64,000 nt of DNA from Papio anubis (Eukaryota; Chordata; Mammalia; Primates; Cercopithecidae). Below, in pieces: positions 36,417 to 48,874 of the stretch (its first letter is position 1; each line of letters opens with the position of its first letter). The notes beneath the pieces were generated by a model. It made no database searches. It was not told the origin of the DNA and saw nothing but the letters and a program-made list of their open reading frames with translations. The position numbers and the translations under genes were made by a program. The DNA is taken from positions 115,928,313 through 115,992,312 of the forward strand of contig NC_044986.1 in NCBI RefSeq assembly GCF_008728515.1. The letters are read 5' to 3'.

Positions 36417-36694
36417 GAGACAGAGTCTTGCTCTATCGCCCAGGCTGGAGTGCAGTGGCAATATCTCAGCTCACTACAAGCTCCGCCTCCCGGGTTCACG
36501 CCATTCTCCTGCCTCAGCCTCCCGAGTAGCTGGGACTACAGGCGCCCACCACCTTGCCTGGCTAATTTTTTGTATTTTTAGTAGAGACGGGGTTTCACCG
36601 TGTTAGCCAGGATGGTCTCGATCTGACCTCGTGATCCACCCATCTCGGCCTCCCAAAGTGCTGGGATTACAGGCGTGAGCCACCGTGCCAGGCC
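36417..36694 (-). mobile_element. AluY-type SINE with 15-bp target duplication
   Basis: Direct repeats tatttgctaatattt (36402-36416) and tatttactaatattt (36695-36709) differ at one base. The body has the AluY marker 'aagctccgcctcccgggttc'. A few bases are missing at 'gatct|gacctcgtg' (about 36624). Confidence 0.96.
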
Positions 36695-36709
36695 TATTTA
36701 CTAATATTT

Positions 36710-37079
36710 CTGTATGAACCATCGGTACCTATATTAAGGTAAACATGAGTTAATATTTATGTCTCCAAACTTAATCCATTACCACACGGACCGTTTTATG
36801 TCCTTATCTGCAAATTTCCACTCCAAAAGTGAGAAACCTGCCTTCTATTATCTGCCATTCATTTACTTAATTGTGTAATTCTGGTATACATATATAGCAG
36901 TATCAGAAGTATTAACCTATGCCACCATGAGAAATAACTTTATCAAATAGAGTACATCGCTTATATCAAGTTCTTTTTGCCTTAATTTTGCAAACTCTAA
37001 TCATTTCTAAAGTTACTCGGGACAGCAACTTTTACCTGCATCCCCTTTACTGAGGTTGTTTTACACATTTGTAATACAG
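36710..37079. other. Unassigned sequence
   Basis: Nothing recognised; it may include the start of the antisense L1 that follows. Confidence 0.35.
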
Positions 37080-37395
37080 TTAAATATTTATTTTGTGACA
37101 CGATGCATACCTTTTTGGTAGTCATGAAGGACAATATGCATTCCTTCCAGGTAGCCATTAATACCCTAAATGGTTTTTAAAGATATGTACACATTAAGGC
37201 TTATTCCACATGCTTTAAAGTTCTTTGGGTTTGAACAAATGTGTAACATCACGCACTACCTTTCAGAGTCGCACAGAGTACTCTCATTCACTTAAAAATC
37301 CCCTGTGCTTCATCTATTGAACACTTCCCATCTCGTCCTGACAATTGCTGACGTTTTACTTCTCTATAGGTTTTTCTTTCCCAAAATGCCATATC
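37080..37395 (-). mobile_element. Old L1 (antisense), segment 1: 3' UTR side
   Basis: Plus-strand text 'aaaaatcccctgtgcttcat' and 'ttttctttcccaaaatgcca' followed by 'tat' is antisense L1M sequence. It is interrupted by MER2 at 37396 and resumes at 37752. The left limit is approximate. Confidence 0.6.
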
Positions 37396-37751
37396 CAAGT
37401 GGCCCTGCATATCTGTGGGTTCTGCATCCCCAGGCTGTGTATTTTTGGAATCAATCAAACTTGGATTGAAGACATATTTTAAAAACTCAATAAGAAGTAA
37501 CAATACAAATAACAATTTATTTGTATCAAAATTACACAAATAAAAACCAACACAACTGCTCATATAGCATTTCCATTGTGTTAGGTATTACAAGTAATCT
37601 AGAGATAATTTAAAATAGATAGGAGAATATGCGTCACAGGCAAATATTACGCCATTTTATATAAGGGGCTTGAACACCTGTAGATTTTGGTATCTCTGAG
37701 GGGTGGAGAGTATCCTGGAACCAACCCTACGTAGATACAGAGGAAAAACTG
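37396..37751 (+). mobile_element. MER2 (Tigger-derived) DNA transposon
   Basis: The ends 'agtggccctgcatatctgtg' and 'tagatacagaggaaaaactg' and the internal 'attacgccattttatataag' and 'ttaggtattacaagtaatct' are those of MER2. A TA follows the right end (37752-37753), as expected for this TA-targeting group. It sits inside the antisense L1. Confidence 0.88.
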
Positions 37752-38527
37752 TAATTGAAATTATATAGTAGGCAGCCTTTTCAGACTGTCTCATTCTGCT
37801 TAGACTTATGCATGTAAGCTCTCTTTATGTCTTTTTGTGGCTTCAAAGAACAGTTTTTAATATTATTGGATAGTATTAATACTATATTAGTAGTATAGTA
37901 TAGTATTAATACTATATAGTATAGCATTATACTATATAGTATAGTATAGTATTAATACTATAATATTATTAGATAGTATTCCATGGTATGGATGTACTTC
38001 AGTTTGCTTATCCATTAACCTATTGAAGAACAATTTTGTTGCTTTCAGTTTTTGGTGATTTTGAATGAAGCTGCTATAAATATTCATATACAGGTTTTTA
38101 TGTAAACATAGTCTTCAAATCAGTTAGGTAAATACTGAGAGCATGATGATTGCTTGATCGCATGGTAAGACTATGTTTAGCTTTGCAATAAACTGCCCAA
38201 CTCTTCTGCAGTGGCTGCACCATGTCGTGTTCTAAGTATATTTGGTTCTAAGAACATTTTGTTCTTGGTACATTTGGATACAAGTCCTTAATCAAATATG
38301 TGTTTTCCAAATATTTTACCCACTGTGTAGTGTGTCTTTTCATTCTTTTAACTTCTCTTCCACTAAGCAGAAGTTTTAAATTTTAATAAAGTATATCTTC
38401 AATTTTTTTCTTTCATGGACCATACTTTTAGTGTTGTAATCTAAAATTCATCATTAACCCAAAATCACCTAGATTTTCTCCTGTTTTCTTCTAGAAGTTT
38501 TATAGTTTTACATTTTATATTCATGTT
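37752..38527 (-). mobile_element. Old L1 (antisense), segment 2: ORF2 C-terminal side
   Basis: Landmarks on the plus strand are 'ggatgtacttcagtttgctt' (37990), 'aagctgctataaatattcat' (38070), 'ggaccatacttttagtgttg' (38416) and 'agattttctcctgttttctt' (38472). The segment contains an AT-palindromic expansion (37861-37980), stops at the ERV at 38528 and continues from 42579. Confidence 0.82.
37861..37980. repeat. AT-rich palindromic tandem expansion
   Basis: The motif tagtattaatacta occurs repeatedly amid tatagtatag units. Almost the whole 120 bp is A/T and most of it is self-complementary. It lies where the L1 consensus has only a short 'aatattcc' stretch, so it expanded after the L1 inserted. 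Confidence 0.85.
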
Positions 38528-38909
38528 TGTTATAAAGAGTTTAACTCTGTTATTTGATATTTGACCTTTGATAGCTTTTAAGTCTTACCCCTTTTTCTTC
38601 CCCTCTTGTTACATATCTTGGCAAGCTGATAAGAAAGCTCAGTGATCCCTACTTTGACACTGGCAAGACGGTCAAATACACAATCCCTTGCCTGAACCCT
38701 CAATCAGCACCAGACTCTTCCACCATAAACACCCTAAGCTTTTCTCTTTTTCCTGCTTTCTCAAGCCATTTCAACCCAAGGGTAGCCTGCTATGCTTTGC
38801 CCTGAAAGCCTCACCATGTAGGTAATAAAACTTTTCATACCCTAATGGTGTGTGTGTGGTGTCACCAATCTTGATATCCAAGTCAAATTTGAGGTGAAGT
38901 CCATCTTCA
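38528..38909 (+). mobile_element. 5' LTR of an ERV provirus
   Basis: This block aligns over its length with 42212-42578. Both start tgt[t/c]ataaa, then show 'aactctg', 'tgatatttgac' or 'tgatgtttgac', 'ggcaagc[t/c]gata', a 'caccataaacaccc' or 'accagcataaaagccc' zone, and end near '[g/c]ccatc...ttca'. The LTRs have diverged strongly from each other, so the insertion is old. A (GT)n run is at about 38868-38879. I could not name the family or find a primer-binding site. Confidence 0.7.
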
Positions 38910-41900
38910 CTTTAAAATAATTGTCTCTTTGAGTGAGATGTCCGGAAATTGACCACTACCCTGGGTGTATTTCTTCTCTTGCTCTGGCTAGCTACCTAGT
39001 TCTGCTGCCTGCTGGATAACTTGCTCATTGGGCTGCACTGCTTTGTGTTGTATTTCCTCAGTTCTACCAAGTTTCTGTTATAGATTTATTGGAACTAAGT
39101 CAGAAGTTTGGTTAACTGGCATTTCAGAACAAGAGTATGGGATTGGGGTCTTTCTTAGAGTGACTTTGGGGCCTGTGTCTGAGCCCAGACCTGTTTGGGT
39201 ATCTTAGATTTAATTGCATTTCTCAATTTTAGCATAAGCTGCAACTAATGCTAGGCTCAGGCAAAATGTCTTACCTTGGGACTATTGGTGTAGTGTCCCT
39301 ACCAGATGTTGGCTCCTATTAATAGAGTTCTCAATGGAACGCTGCTGTGTGTCATATGGGACCACTGAGTAGTTACTTCTGTGGAGGAAAAGCAGTCCCT
39401 ATTTGAAGACCAGTCATTATTTGAAGAATTGAGTTACTGAAAGCCACACTCCTAAAGGCAGATTGTTCTTTATATGGTTCTACAAATGCCTTTGCTGCTG
39501 TTATCTGTGCCTCTGTTGCAAACGAACAAAACTAAGCAAACCTCTATTAACATGACTATGAGGAAGAACACTCCTAGCAGTCTTATGGTACAAAATACAG
39601 GCTAATTCAAACATGGCTTAAGCTGGGTTCCTAAGATCCTTTAAAGAAACAATTGCCCTGAGGAAGATACTTAACCCTGATGATACTGATTTGAAGCTCT
39701 TTGAATAAGGAAATGTATAAATATAAACAGGATCGAGAGAACTCTCTCCCCAGAATATATCCAAAAACCACACACATGAGGCAGAAAGAGAGAGAATCTG
39801 GAAACATGGATACATGGGAAGGGACCACCACCGCCAATAACATGAAAGAGAGGTCCACAATTTGACCCAACTGTAATCCAAAATTTACTAAAATATAAAT
39901 GGTTGCTGATTGGCTTCTATAACTTACTAACATAGGTTTTGAATTAATCTCAACATCTGCTGAAAGGTACCAATGGCGAAACATCATGGTCTTTATCAAC
40001 ATTGGGGCGCAAATAACAGTAATACCTGGTCATCCCACTAAATTTAACAAGGTATACCCTATAAGACTATGGGAGTTACTGGACATAAAATAGAAAGCAA
40101 GAAGTTTGTCTCATCTTAACTACTGGAACTACTACCTCGTCTAAATTTCCATGGTCTTGGCAAACATTGCTCAAAAATATCTCATAGCAGGCTTGGATAC
40201 TCTCAGCAATATATTAAAATTAAATTAATTCTTTGACACTTACAAATTGACTTGGCAAAATGAGACTGCACAAATCACTCCTCTCTCAGTTAAAAGAGTT
40301 ACTGGTTCCGTGTATATTAAAATAGGGCCTTCAACAGTTGAAAAGGATTATACAAGACTAGCTAGACCACTGTTTCTCTATTTAACAGTCCAATTGTGCC
40401 TATTCATAAACATGGAAAACAGGAATGACTCCTCACCACACTACAGGAACCCCAATGCCATAGTCTCACCCATTAAGGTTCCCATGGCCTATATTATTGA
40501 TAAGCATTTTGCTATGCGGAAGCATTTTGCTATTGTAGATTTGGTTAATGTGTCCTGCTCAGTGCCTATTTCAATAGCCTGCCAGCTACAGTTTACCTTC
40601 CCCTCCAAAGAGGCATGGTATGCCTTTCTCCAGCTATCCATGGGTACCTGAATAGCCTTGCTTGCCATGACACACAACCTTTCTAGGCAAGATCTGAACT
40701 GTACCCAATTTTCTCCAGGAGTGCAGGTATAATATGAAACTGATGACATCCTACTCTGAGGAGATGCCTTTGATAAGCTCGTTAGGGAAATAAAAATACT
40801 TACAAAGAAGCTCACAAAAAGTGAATAGGATATTATCCCCCTCCTAGTGCAGGCCCTTCCACCTTGGCTAGATGCTAGACTCTTATTTGGTAAACTGAGA
40901 GCTGCTCCATCCCGCCACTGTCAAGAAACAGCTATTGAACTTTCAAGTACCCACAATGTTAAAACAAGCCCCATCTTTTAGGCCTTTTGGAGACATGAAG
41001 GCAAAAACTGCGTTAATCATTTACAAATTTTACTTATGTGCATTTATGCTATTACTTTGAGACTAGTTTACCTTGACGGAGGCTCCCCTGAACAAAGCAC
41101 TCTAGAATCTGTCCAAATTGCAATACAGTTGTGTCTCCAGAGAGTCCTCCAATATAGAAACTTCATCAACCTCCTTACATACCTCCTGCAGTTTCTGGAC
41201 CACCCATCAAGTCCAACAAGTATCCATGGGATCCTGTGCCAAGAAACTAGCCTCCTTTACCCCGTGCTATATACCAATAAAGCAGCCATCGCTGTTCACA
41301 TACTGTGCTCCCTGGGAAGTCAAGGCTTTCACATACCCTGAGTTTTGACCCTTTGTTCTCAGCTTGCCTTTATAATTTGGGTCATGGAAGTTCAACACAG
41401 ATGCTATCAAAGAATCCTTGCTATAAAGCCAGACCTGGGCCCTCCGGCAAATTTCTATGCATGAGGGAGTAGTCTCCCTCTCCCTCAGTCTGTTGACAGA
41501 TGCCATGGTGCTGCAGGAGGTGACCCCTCTCCCAAACACCTTAGCTACCCAGGCAGCCCCTTGTAATCAACTGAGTGGACAGCAGTGGGTGTTCATATAA
41601 TTTACAGACGGTATCCACCAACTACATGCGATGAAGTGCGTGAAGAGCTACTGCTTTTCATCCCTTAACCAAGATGTCCCTAATAAGGGATGGGACCCAA
41701 GGATCAGCAAAATTATGCTAGCTTCAGGCGGTTATCTTAGTACTGGACTCCCTGGTCAACAATTAGTGCCATCTGCACACTTTTACAAGTTCTTGGGTCA
41801 TTGCCAGTGGTCTGGTTATCTGATCTGGCCAATGGTAGCCACAGTAATATCTTGTGTACAATTGCCCCCTTTGAAGAAAATAACTTTGGGAATCTTTTGC

Positions 41901-42211
41901 CTCAAGGATATCCAAAATATAAAGGTTGCATGTGTCTTTACACATACTAAAGCCAAACACAATGCCTCACCAAGACACTCATCCTGTTTAGAGGTTCAGA
42001 CATTGTTGATCGTGATGCAGGCATTCATTTAACTTCTCAGAATGTACAAAGTTGAGCCCTTTAACAAAATATTCAAAAGGACCCTCCCTTAATGGCCGCA
42101 GGCTGCAGGCCTCATAGAGTAGCACAACGGCTTATATAAGCAACTTCAAATTCCGTTCAATTTTTTCAAGGCACATTGGAGTCAGTCACTAGTTAAACGT
42201 CTGGGGTAAAT
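38910..42211 (+). pseudogene. Decayed ERV internal region with protease, RT and RNase H remnants
   Basis: In order on the plus strand: a protease-like 'FINIGAQITVIPGHP' near 39991-40035, with Asn where the family has its catalytic Asp; an RT stretch in the frame 40247-40651 (134 codons) ending after 'FAIVDLVNVSCSVPIS'; 'ETDDILL' near 40740 with stops on both sides; 'CVNHLQILLMCIYAIT' and a 101-codon frame at 41036-41341 matching the region after RT; and an RNase H-like 'FTDG' near 41601 just after a stop. The part 38910-39980 would be gag but has no clear motif. No env is recognised. Many stops and frame changes; not functional. Confidence 0.7.
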
Positions 42212-42578
42212 TGTCATAAAAAGTGCAACTCTGGTTTCTGATGTTTGACTGCTGACAGCCTTCAGACATCACTTGTCCCTTTCTGCTCCACATGTGGGCA
42301 AGCCGATAGGAAGCCCAGCTGCACCCTCCTTTGGTACCAGCAGAAAGTACAAACCACCCAGCCCCCTGCCCGGGTTGGAGACCCAGCACACAGGCCCCAT
42401 ACCTACCAGCATAAAAGCCCCAAGATGGTCTCCCTTCTTTTTTCTTAAGCCATTTTTGGTCTAGCAGGACAGTCTGCCCTGTTCTTCCCCAAATGCCTCA
42501 TATGGAAATAATATGTTTGTTCATAACTTCAGTGTTAACATCTGAACCAAATTTTGGGTAGGAGCCCATCCTATTTCA
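42212..42578 (+). mobile_element. 3' LTR of the same ERV provirus
   Basis: It pairs with 38528-38909 in the same orientation and order. It starts tgtcataaaaagtgcaactc and ends near 'cctatttca'. Antisense L1 resumes directly after it, which fixes this as the provirus boundary. A clear target duplication was not found. Confidence 0.7.
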
Positions 42579-44460
42579 TCAGAGTATCTATAATATGGTC
42601 TACAATCCATTTTAATTTTTCTGAAAGATAAAAGATCTGTGCCTACTTTTTTTTAACAGGACATTCCAGAACCATTTCTTGAAAAGATTGTCTTGTTTTG
42701 TTCTTTTAAATTGGATTGCCTTTGCCCCTTTGTCAAAGATCAGGTGACTTTTTTTGTTTGGGTTTATTTCTAGGCCCTATATTCTATTCCGTTAGTCTAT
42801 GTGTGTGTTCTTGTGCCACGCCACACATTGTAGCTTTATAGTAAGTCTTAAACTCAGTTATGTGAATCCTTAAACTTGATTCTCCACTATTGTATTGGCT
42901 ATTCTTGGTCTTTCACCTTTCCATATAGACTGTACAATAAGTTTGTTAATATCTACTTGACATCTTTATTTTATTAAGTCTTCCAGTCTTTATTTTATTA
43001 AGTCTTTATTAAGTAGAGAATAGCCCTCCATTTATTTAGATCTTGCTTGATTATTTTCAGGGTTTTGTAGTTTTGTAAATACTTTGTTAGATTTATGCCC
43101 AAGTATTTTATTTTACTCATGCCAATGTAAATTACAGTTTGATTTCAATTTTAAATTTTAAATGGGCGTTATGGACATATAGGAAATCAACTGACTATTG
43201 CATATATATTAATCTTGTATCCTGTAACCTTGCCATAAACACTTATTAGTTTCAAGATATTTCCTCTACCCTCATCTCACCCCATTTTATTTATTTATTT
43301 TGTATTTTCTACATAGATAATGAGGTCATGTGTAAAAAAAAACTATTTTTTCATCTTCCCCAATCTGCACATATTTTATATCCTTTTCTTATCTTATTGT
43401 ATTAGCTAGGACTTCCATTATGATGTTGACAGGAGTGGAGAAAGGAAACAACCTTCCCTTTTCCTCAATCTTAGGAGAGTATCTAATTTCTTATCATTAA
43501 GTATGATATTAGCTGTAGGTCTTAAAAGTATGTTATTCATCAAGTTGAGGAAATTCCCCTCTTTCCACTTTGCTGAGAGTAATTATAATGAACAGTTATA
43601 TAGATTTTCTAAAATACTATGACATTATTTTTCTGCTTCAGCCTATTGATGTGGTATATTACCCTAATTGAATTTCCAGTGTTGAACCAGCCTCCCAAAT
43701 CTGGAATAAATTGTACGGTGTTATGGGTATAATAATTTTCACACAATGTTGGATTAATTTGCTACTATTTGGTTGAGGATTTTTGCATATATGTTCATGA
43801 GGGATATTGGTCTGTATTTCTTTATCCTTTTAATGTCTTTGTCTGACTTTAATATTAGGGTAACACTAGCTTCACAGAGAGAATGAGAAGATACTCCCTG
43901 TGCTTCTATCTTCTAAAAGAGATTATTGATACCATTTATTTTTAAACATTTGATAGAATTCACCAGTGATGATATCTGAGCCTCATGCTGTCTTTTTGAA
44001 AGATCATTAATTATTCATTCAATTTTAATAGATTAATGGCATGCAATCCACACGCCTCAGCCTCCCCAGTAGTTGGGACTACAGGTGCATGCCACCATGC
44101 CCAGATAATTTTTCTGTCTTTTTTGGTAAATACGGGGTTTTGTCATGTTGTCCAGGCTGGTATCTTTTCTGTGAGTGAGTTTTGAAAGCTTGTGTCTTTG
44201 AAACAACTGGTCTATTTTATATACTTTTAAAATTTGTGACCATAAAGTGGTTTATTGTATTCCTTTATTACTATTTTACTTTTCATGGTGTCAGTGGTAA
44301 GGGTCCTTTTTCATTTCTGATATTAGTAATTTGTTTCCTTTTTTATTCTTAGCTTGGATGGAGGCTTAGCAGTATGTTTTCAAAGAACCAGCTGTATTGT
44401 CTGTTTTATCTAATTTTTGTTTTCCATTCAATTGATTTCTGATTTAATTCAATATATAAA
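42579..44460 (-). mobile_element. Old L1 (antisense), segment 3: continuing ORF2
   Basis: Text resumes the L1 interrupted at 38528: 'aagatctgtgcctac' (42631), 'gcctttgcccctttgtcaaa' (42719), 'ctttatagtaagtcttaaac' (42834), 'agatttatgcccaagtattt' (43090), 'gggatattggtctgtatttc' (43801), ending in ORF2 near 44460. No frame is intact. Confidence 0.85.
44050..44160 (-). mobile_element. Alu fragment inside L1
   Basis: About 110 bp of antisense Alu ('cacgcctcagcctccccagt' through 'tgtccaggctgg') with neither Alu end present. Confidence 0.9.
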
Positions 44461-47238
44461 TTACAAAATATGTTCAAAGTTATATTGTGGAGGTCTATTT
44501 ATATTTGAAACTGAATTCTAATATTAATAGCAAAGTCAGATGCCGTATCTTTTTCATATTACTAACATTGTTAAGGTGACTAGATATAGGTAGGAATCCA
44601 TACAATCTCATAAACATTGACTTCACTCAATTCTGGGAGTGGCAGGAATGATGCTGCAGCACGCATTTAGATTAGAAACTTCAGGGAAAAAGCCAAAGAC
44701 AATTAACAGGATTTGGGAAAATATCACCTGAAGTTAACTTTTGATGCATTACTAGTTCCATCATATTTTCCATTGTGTCTTCAACCTCAGAACATTATGG
44801 ATGCAATGAATAAGACATATATAAAATAAATGAGTGGTGGAGAAGTAATTTGTTGTAATATTTTCTCAGAGCAAATTGGCAATATATTTCATGACCCTTA
44901 GATTTTTCAAGTTCATTGATTACACTTTTCAGAATCTTATATCTGATTTTCCTAATATCTTCAAAGAAAAATCTGCAAGAATATTAATGATTAGGTTATT
45001 CATAAACATGAAACAATTAGACTAAGTAAGAAAATGAAAACAAATGTATAAATAATTATAGGTATGTATAAATATTACATATCCTTCAAAATTATGATTT
45101 CAAATAATTAAGTCCATAAATTTGTCTTCAAATTAAATGTTGTAAAGTATAAATGTATGGAGAAAATAAGGTCAATTTTATGGAAAATAAGACTGAAGGG
45201 AAATGTTAATTGTGTTTTCCTGAATGATGTGATTGCAGGTTATTTTATGAGGATTCATTTTCTAGTTTGTGTTGGCTATTATTTTATTAATATTTTAAAC
45301 TTTCTTTTAATTTTCTTTAATTTCTAAATTTTCTAAATTAAGAACGTTTTATTTTTATGAGAAAAATATTAAATAATATAAAGGGAACATTTCATAATGT
45401 TACTTTCTTCCAAATTTACTCCTTCAAAAAATTACAAAAAAGAGTAATTTTGAATTCTTAAGGTTTCAAAAGCTTGGACTAGAAATGAAGAGTTTGAACT
45501 ATTTATCCAGATGGTAGAAAAACTTAGCCATACAGAAAAAAAGAGGCAAAGATTAGAAATTTTTCCATTTCATATAAAACCTGTCACTTTCAGCATCGTC
45601 AAAGAAGGTGTCCTTAATAGTGATATAAATTAGTCTTTGCTATAATAAACCCTGGAGCAGCCTTCATATAATTACCTGCATAAGAAATAGCTTAATGGTA
45701 CAGCTAACCTTGGACTATGGCACCTGCAAATTGGTGCGTCTGTTCTTCTGACTTTTCACCTGCAGCTCTGATTTGCAATTGCTATTTACATTTTTTGTCC
45801 ATGGTGATTTCATACGTCTTGGCAATAGGAAGGACCACTCACTGTACCTCTTTTCAGTTGTTCAAGAAGGAACTGCCTATATCATTGGATCCTAATGAGA
45901 GCAAAAAAATGAGAATATTAAATTTATCATGTAGTTTATAGTTTCAGATAGAATATTCCAAACAAGACTTCCCAATAGGGTAAAAAAAGATAATTACTGT
46001 TTTAATCTGATATGGCAAACAAATATACAGAAGCTTCTCTTTACTTATGAAAATCTTATTTGTAAGTTGAAAATGAAATGGGACTTTGAATATTTGGAGA
46101 AACTCACTCTAAAATCTCAAGGATGTGATGGAAGCTTTATTTAACTACCATGATGTAAAAAAAATATTGTAATTGAAAAATAACTTTCATCTGTTTAGAG
46201 TTTTCTGAGACACTCATTATTTGTACTTCTCTTTTGATAATGGGGGTTATGAGGTTTGACCTTCCACTTAGAAATGAGAAAATCTAATCAACAGTTTCTA
46301 TTCCTTCATATTTCTACTAGTCAGAGGACTGCGTGAAGAGGAAAGCCATGTAAGTGATCTCAAAATTGTGCAACTTGCCTTTTTTTTTTTTTTTCTGATT
46401 GCAATTCCTGAACCTCGAGGCTGTGCCCGCCTACTCAAAGTGCTACTTTTGGGACAAATGGATCAGCCTGTTTCATGTCCATGTTCATTAATGAGTATGG
46501 GCTGGGTTAACCTGCACTAAGAAATTCCCAAATCCAGACCTTGAAACCCTGTTAGTTAATTGCTACACATGCTGTTTGCTACAGGCCAAGGATGCCTGCC
46601 AGGGCAGCACTCTTCTATGTGATGACTCCATGTAACTTCTCCATACCGTCAGTTGCATTCACGATAGCCACAGTGGAAGAGAAGACTGACGGATGTGCAC
46701 AAGGAGATGCTTCTGCCCAAAGTGACACACATCATTTCCGCTCACACTTTTGAACAAAACTAGTCACATAGCCACATACATAGCCTTAATTTCAAGGTCA
46801 GGGTAAAGAAGGGCACATGGACATACAGACCCACAGTACATCAGGTCTTCCTGGTGTAAACCACAGATACACAGTTGTAACATCTGCCACGTCTTGCAGT
46901 TGAGATTTGCCAAAACCCAGAAGTATTAATCATTAGTAAATAAAAATACGCTGCCTTGATTCCATGTTTGCGTTTGACAGAGGTGAGGCATGTAGGCTCT
47001 GCATTTACATTAACATATATAAGTAGTTGGAGACAAAAAATATCCAAGCATGTGCTATATGATCCTCCTAATTGTGAATGTCACCTAGACTTATTCTCCA
47101 AAAAAAAATCAAAAACAAAAAACACGTATGTTGAAAGCATTTGAAAAAGTGATGATTCCCTTTAGTTGCCTAGTACAGGTGAAAGATCATTGGTTATAGA
47201 GAAAAATCTCAATTTTAATTTTATGTTTTCAGAGTGTC
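44461..47238. other. Long unassigned AT-rich stretch
   Basis: No gene, RNA gene or repeat family is recognised in 2.8 kb. A T-run is at about 46380-46394 and an A-run at 47101-47108. Frames up to 74 codons have no known motif. Confidence 0.45.
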
Positions 47239-47366
47239 AGGTAGCTTTCATATATTGACATTATATATATGTATTATTATATATTACATTATATATGTTA
47301 TATATAGTTATATATTATATATGTTATATATATACATTTACATTATATATGTGTGTGTATATATAG
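47239..47366. repeat. (TA)n-rich low-complexity tract
   Basis: Nearly pure A/T with repeated tatatatgttatatata units and a short (GT)n run. The open frame that crosses it (47234-47542) is a product of the simple repeat. Confidence 0.92.
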
Positions 47367-48874
47367 TTTCTATTTTATTGCTAGGACTAAACGGGACACA
47401 CACACACATGGAAAGGGGCCACAACATTGTTTGGCAGATACAATGGCTGAGATTAGAACCATATCAGCCTGACTGTTCCTCACTTAAGCACATCATTGCT
47501 TTACAAATGGTTAAATATCTTAGATCTCATCCTAAGATATGAAAAAATGCATGTAAATAACATAAAAACAAATGCATAGGATAAAATGCATACAAAAGCA
47601 GGAAACATGGGCAATTCATTTTTTTAGAAAATAAAATATTTTATGGAATAAAATATTCCATATATTTGAAAATTTATGCTACCGTTGTTACACTATCATG
47701 GTAAAAGTTACATGGTAGCAACTTCTACCATGACAACATAAGACATGGTTTATTCTCAAATATGTAAGAACATAATATATAAGAAGTGATACCATTTATT
47801 CTTATACATGTATATATATTCCTATCATATATCACTCAGAAAACATGAAGTTATAATTATACTCCTGTAGTAACCTCTACCATGACAGTATTAGTTCTAA
47901 TAACATCCTAATAATACTTTTACCACAGCATATAAATGACATTTCAAAACTATGAAGTATACCAGATACAAATGAATATGAGTTGTCATCATCGAATGAG
48001 TCATTAAAAAGTCTTCCCTTTCCCAGACCCAGCATGATCCACCTCCGGGATTCTGAGCAAAACAACTGTCCTCTGCCAGCTGCTCCTCGCCAGCAGTTCA
48101 GTGTTTTGTGAAGTGAAGTGATGATGCAGGGTCAAAAGCTGTTCTCCAACCCAAGGAGTTACAGATTGGAAAAACATGTTTCACGTTGTGTTCATGGTTT
48201 TTAGACCTGCAACTTTCTGAGTTTACCCTCTGCTGCAATAACAATGTACGTGTATTTACTTCTCTTTTGCTTCTGATGGTGATGAGATTGTTTCATCTAC
48301 TAACCATTTAAACGTTGGGTTATGGCTTCCTTTGCAGACTCACGGATTTTTTTCTGTCACATTCTCTAAGAGAAAAATTATTTTGTGAGTGAACCACAAC
48401 TAGATTTAAAATACTGGCTCAGTGACGTGGCCCATTGGTTTACAGAATAAATGAAGTTTTAAATTTTTCTCTCATGCTAGAATTATCAACAGATTTTTAC
48501 AAAATAACTTTTCATGAAGCTTTTATAAATATGCCCAAAGAATAGCCCCTCTCTGGATACACATAAGCTGTAATGAAGAAGGATAAGGGAAAGGAAACTC
48601 ACATTTATCTAGCCTTTCTGTATTGTTCGGTTCCAAATACTTCTTGATGTTTTGTAAGTATTTCCAAACAAAATGTTTACAAACACCCAAACATGCACAC
48701 AGCTATATTCAACAGAACTAGAACTGAGGATTGTGTCCCTCCAAAATCCACGGTCCTTCCATTGCACCCAGCAGTGGAAAGGAATGGCACTATTAACACT
48801 ACCATCAATACAACTGCAGCTACCACCATGTCAGCTTCAATAACAATGTAAACATTAGCATTCACTCCGTTGAG
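47367..48874. other. Unassigned AT-rich sequence
   Basis: No gene or repeat family is recognised. Short repeats of accatgacaa type around 47670-47890 are noted but weak. Confidence 0.4.

Noticed and set aside
40247..40651. 134-codon open frame as a domesticated retroviral gene
   Set aside because: It is a slice of decayed ERV pol that begins and ends inside domains, with stops on both sides and altered catalytic positions elsewhere in the element.
37080..44460. Two independent L1 insertions on either side of the provirus
   Set aside because: The left part stops and the right part resumes at adjoining ORF2 positions, so one interrupted L1 is the simpler reading.
47234..47542. Tyrosine/isoleucine-rich 102-codon frame
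   Set aside because: It is the direct translation of an AT simple repeat.
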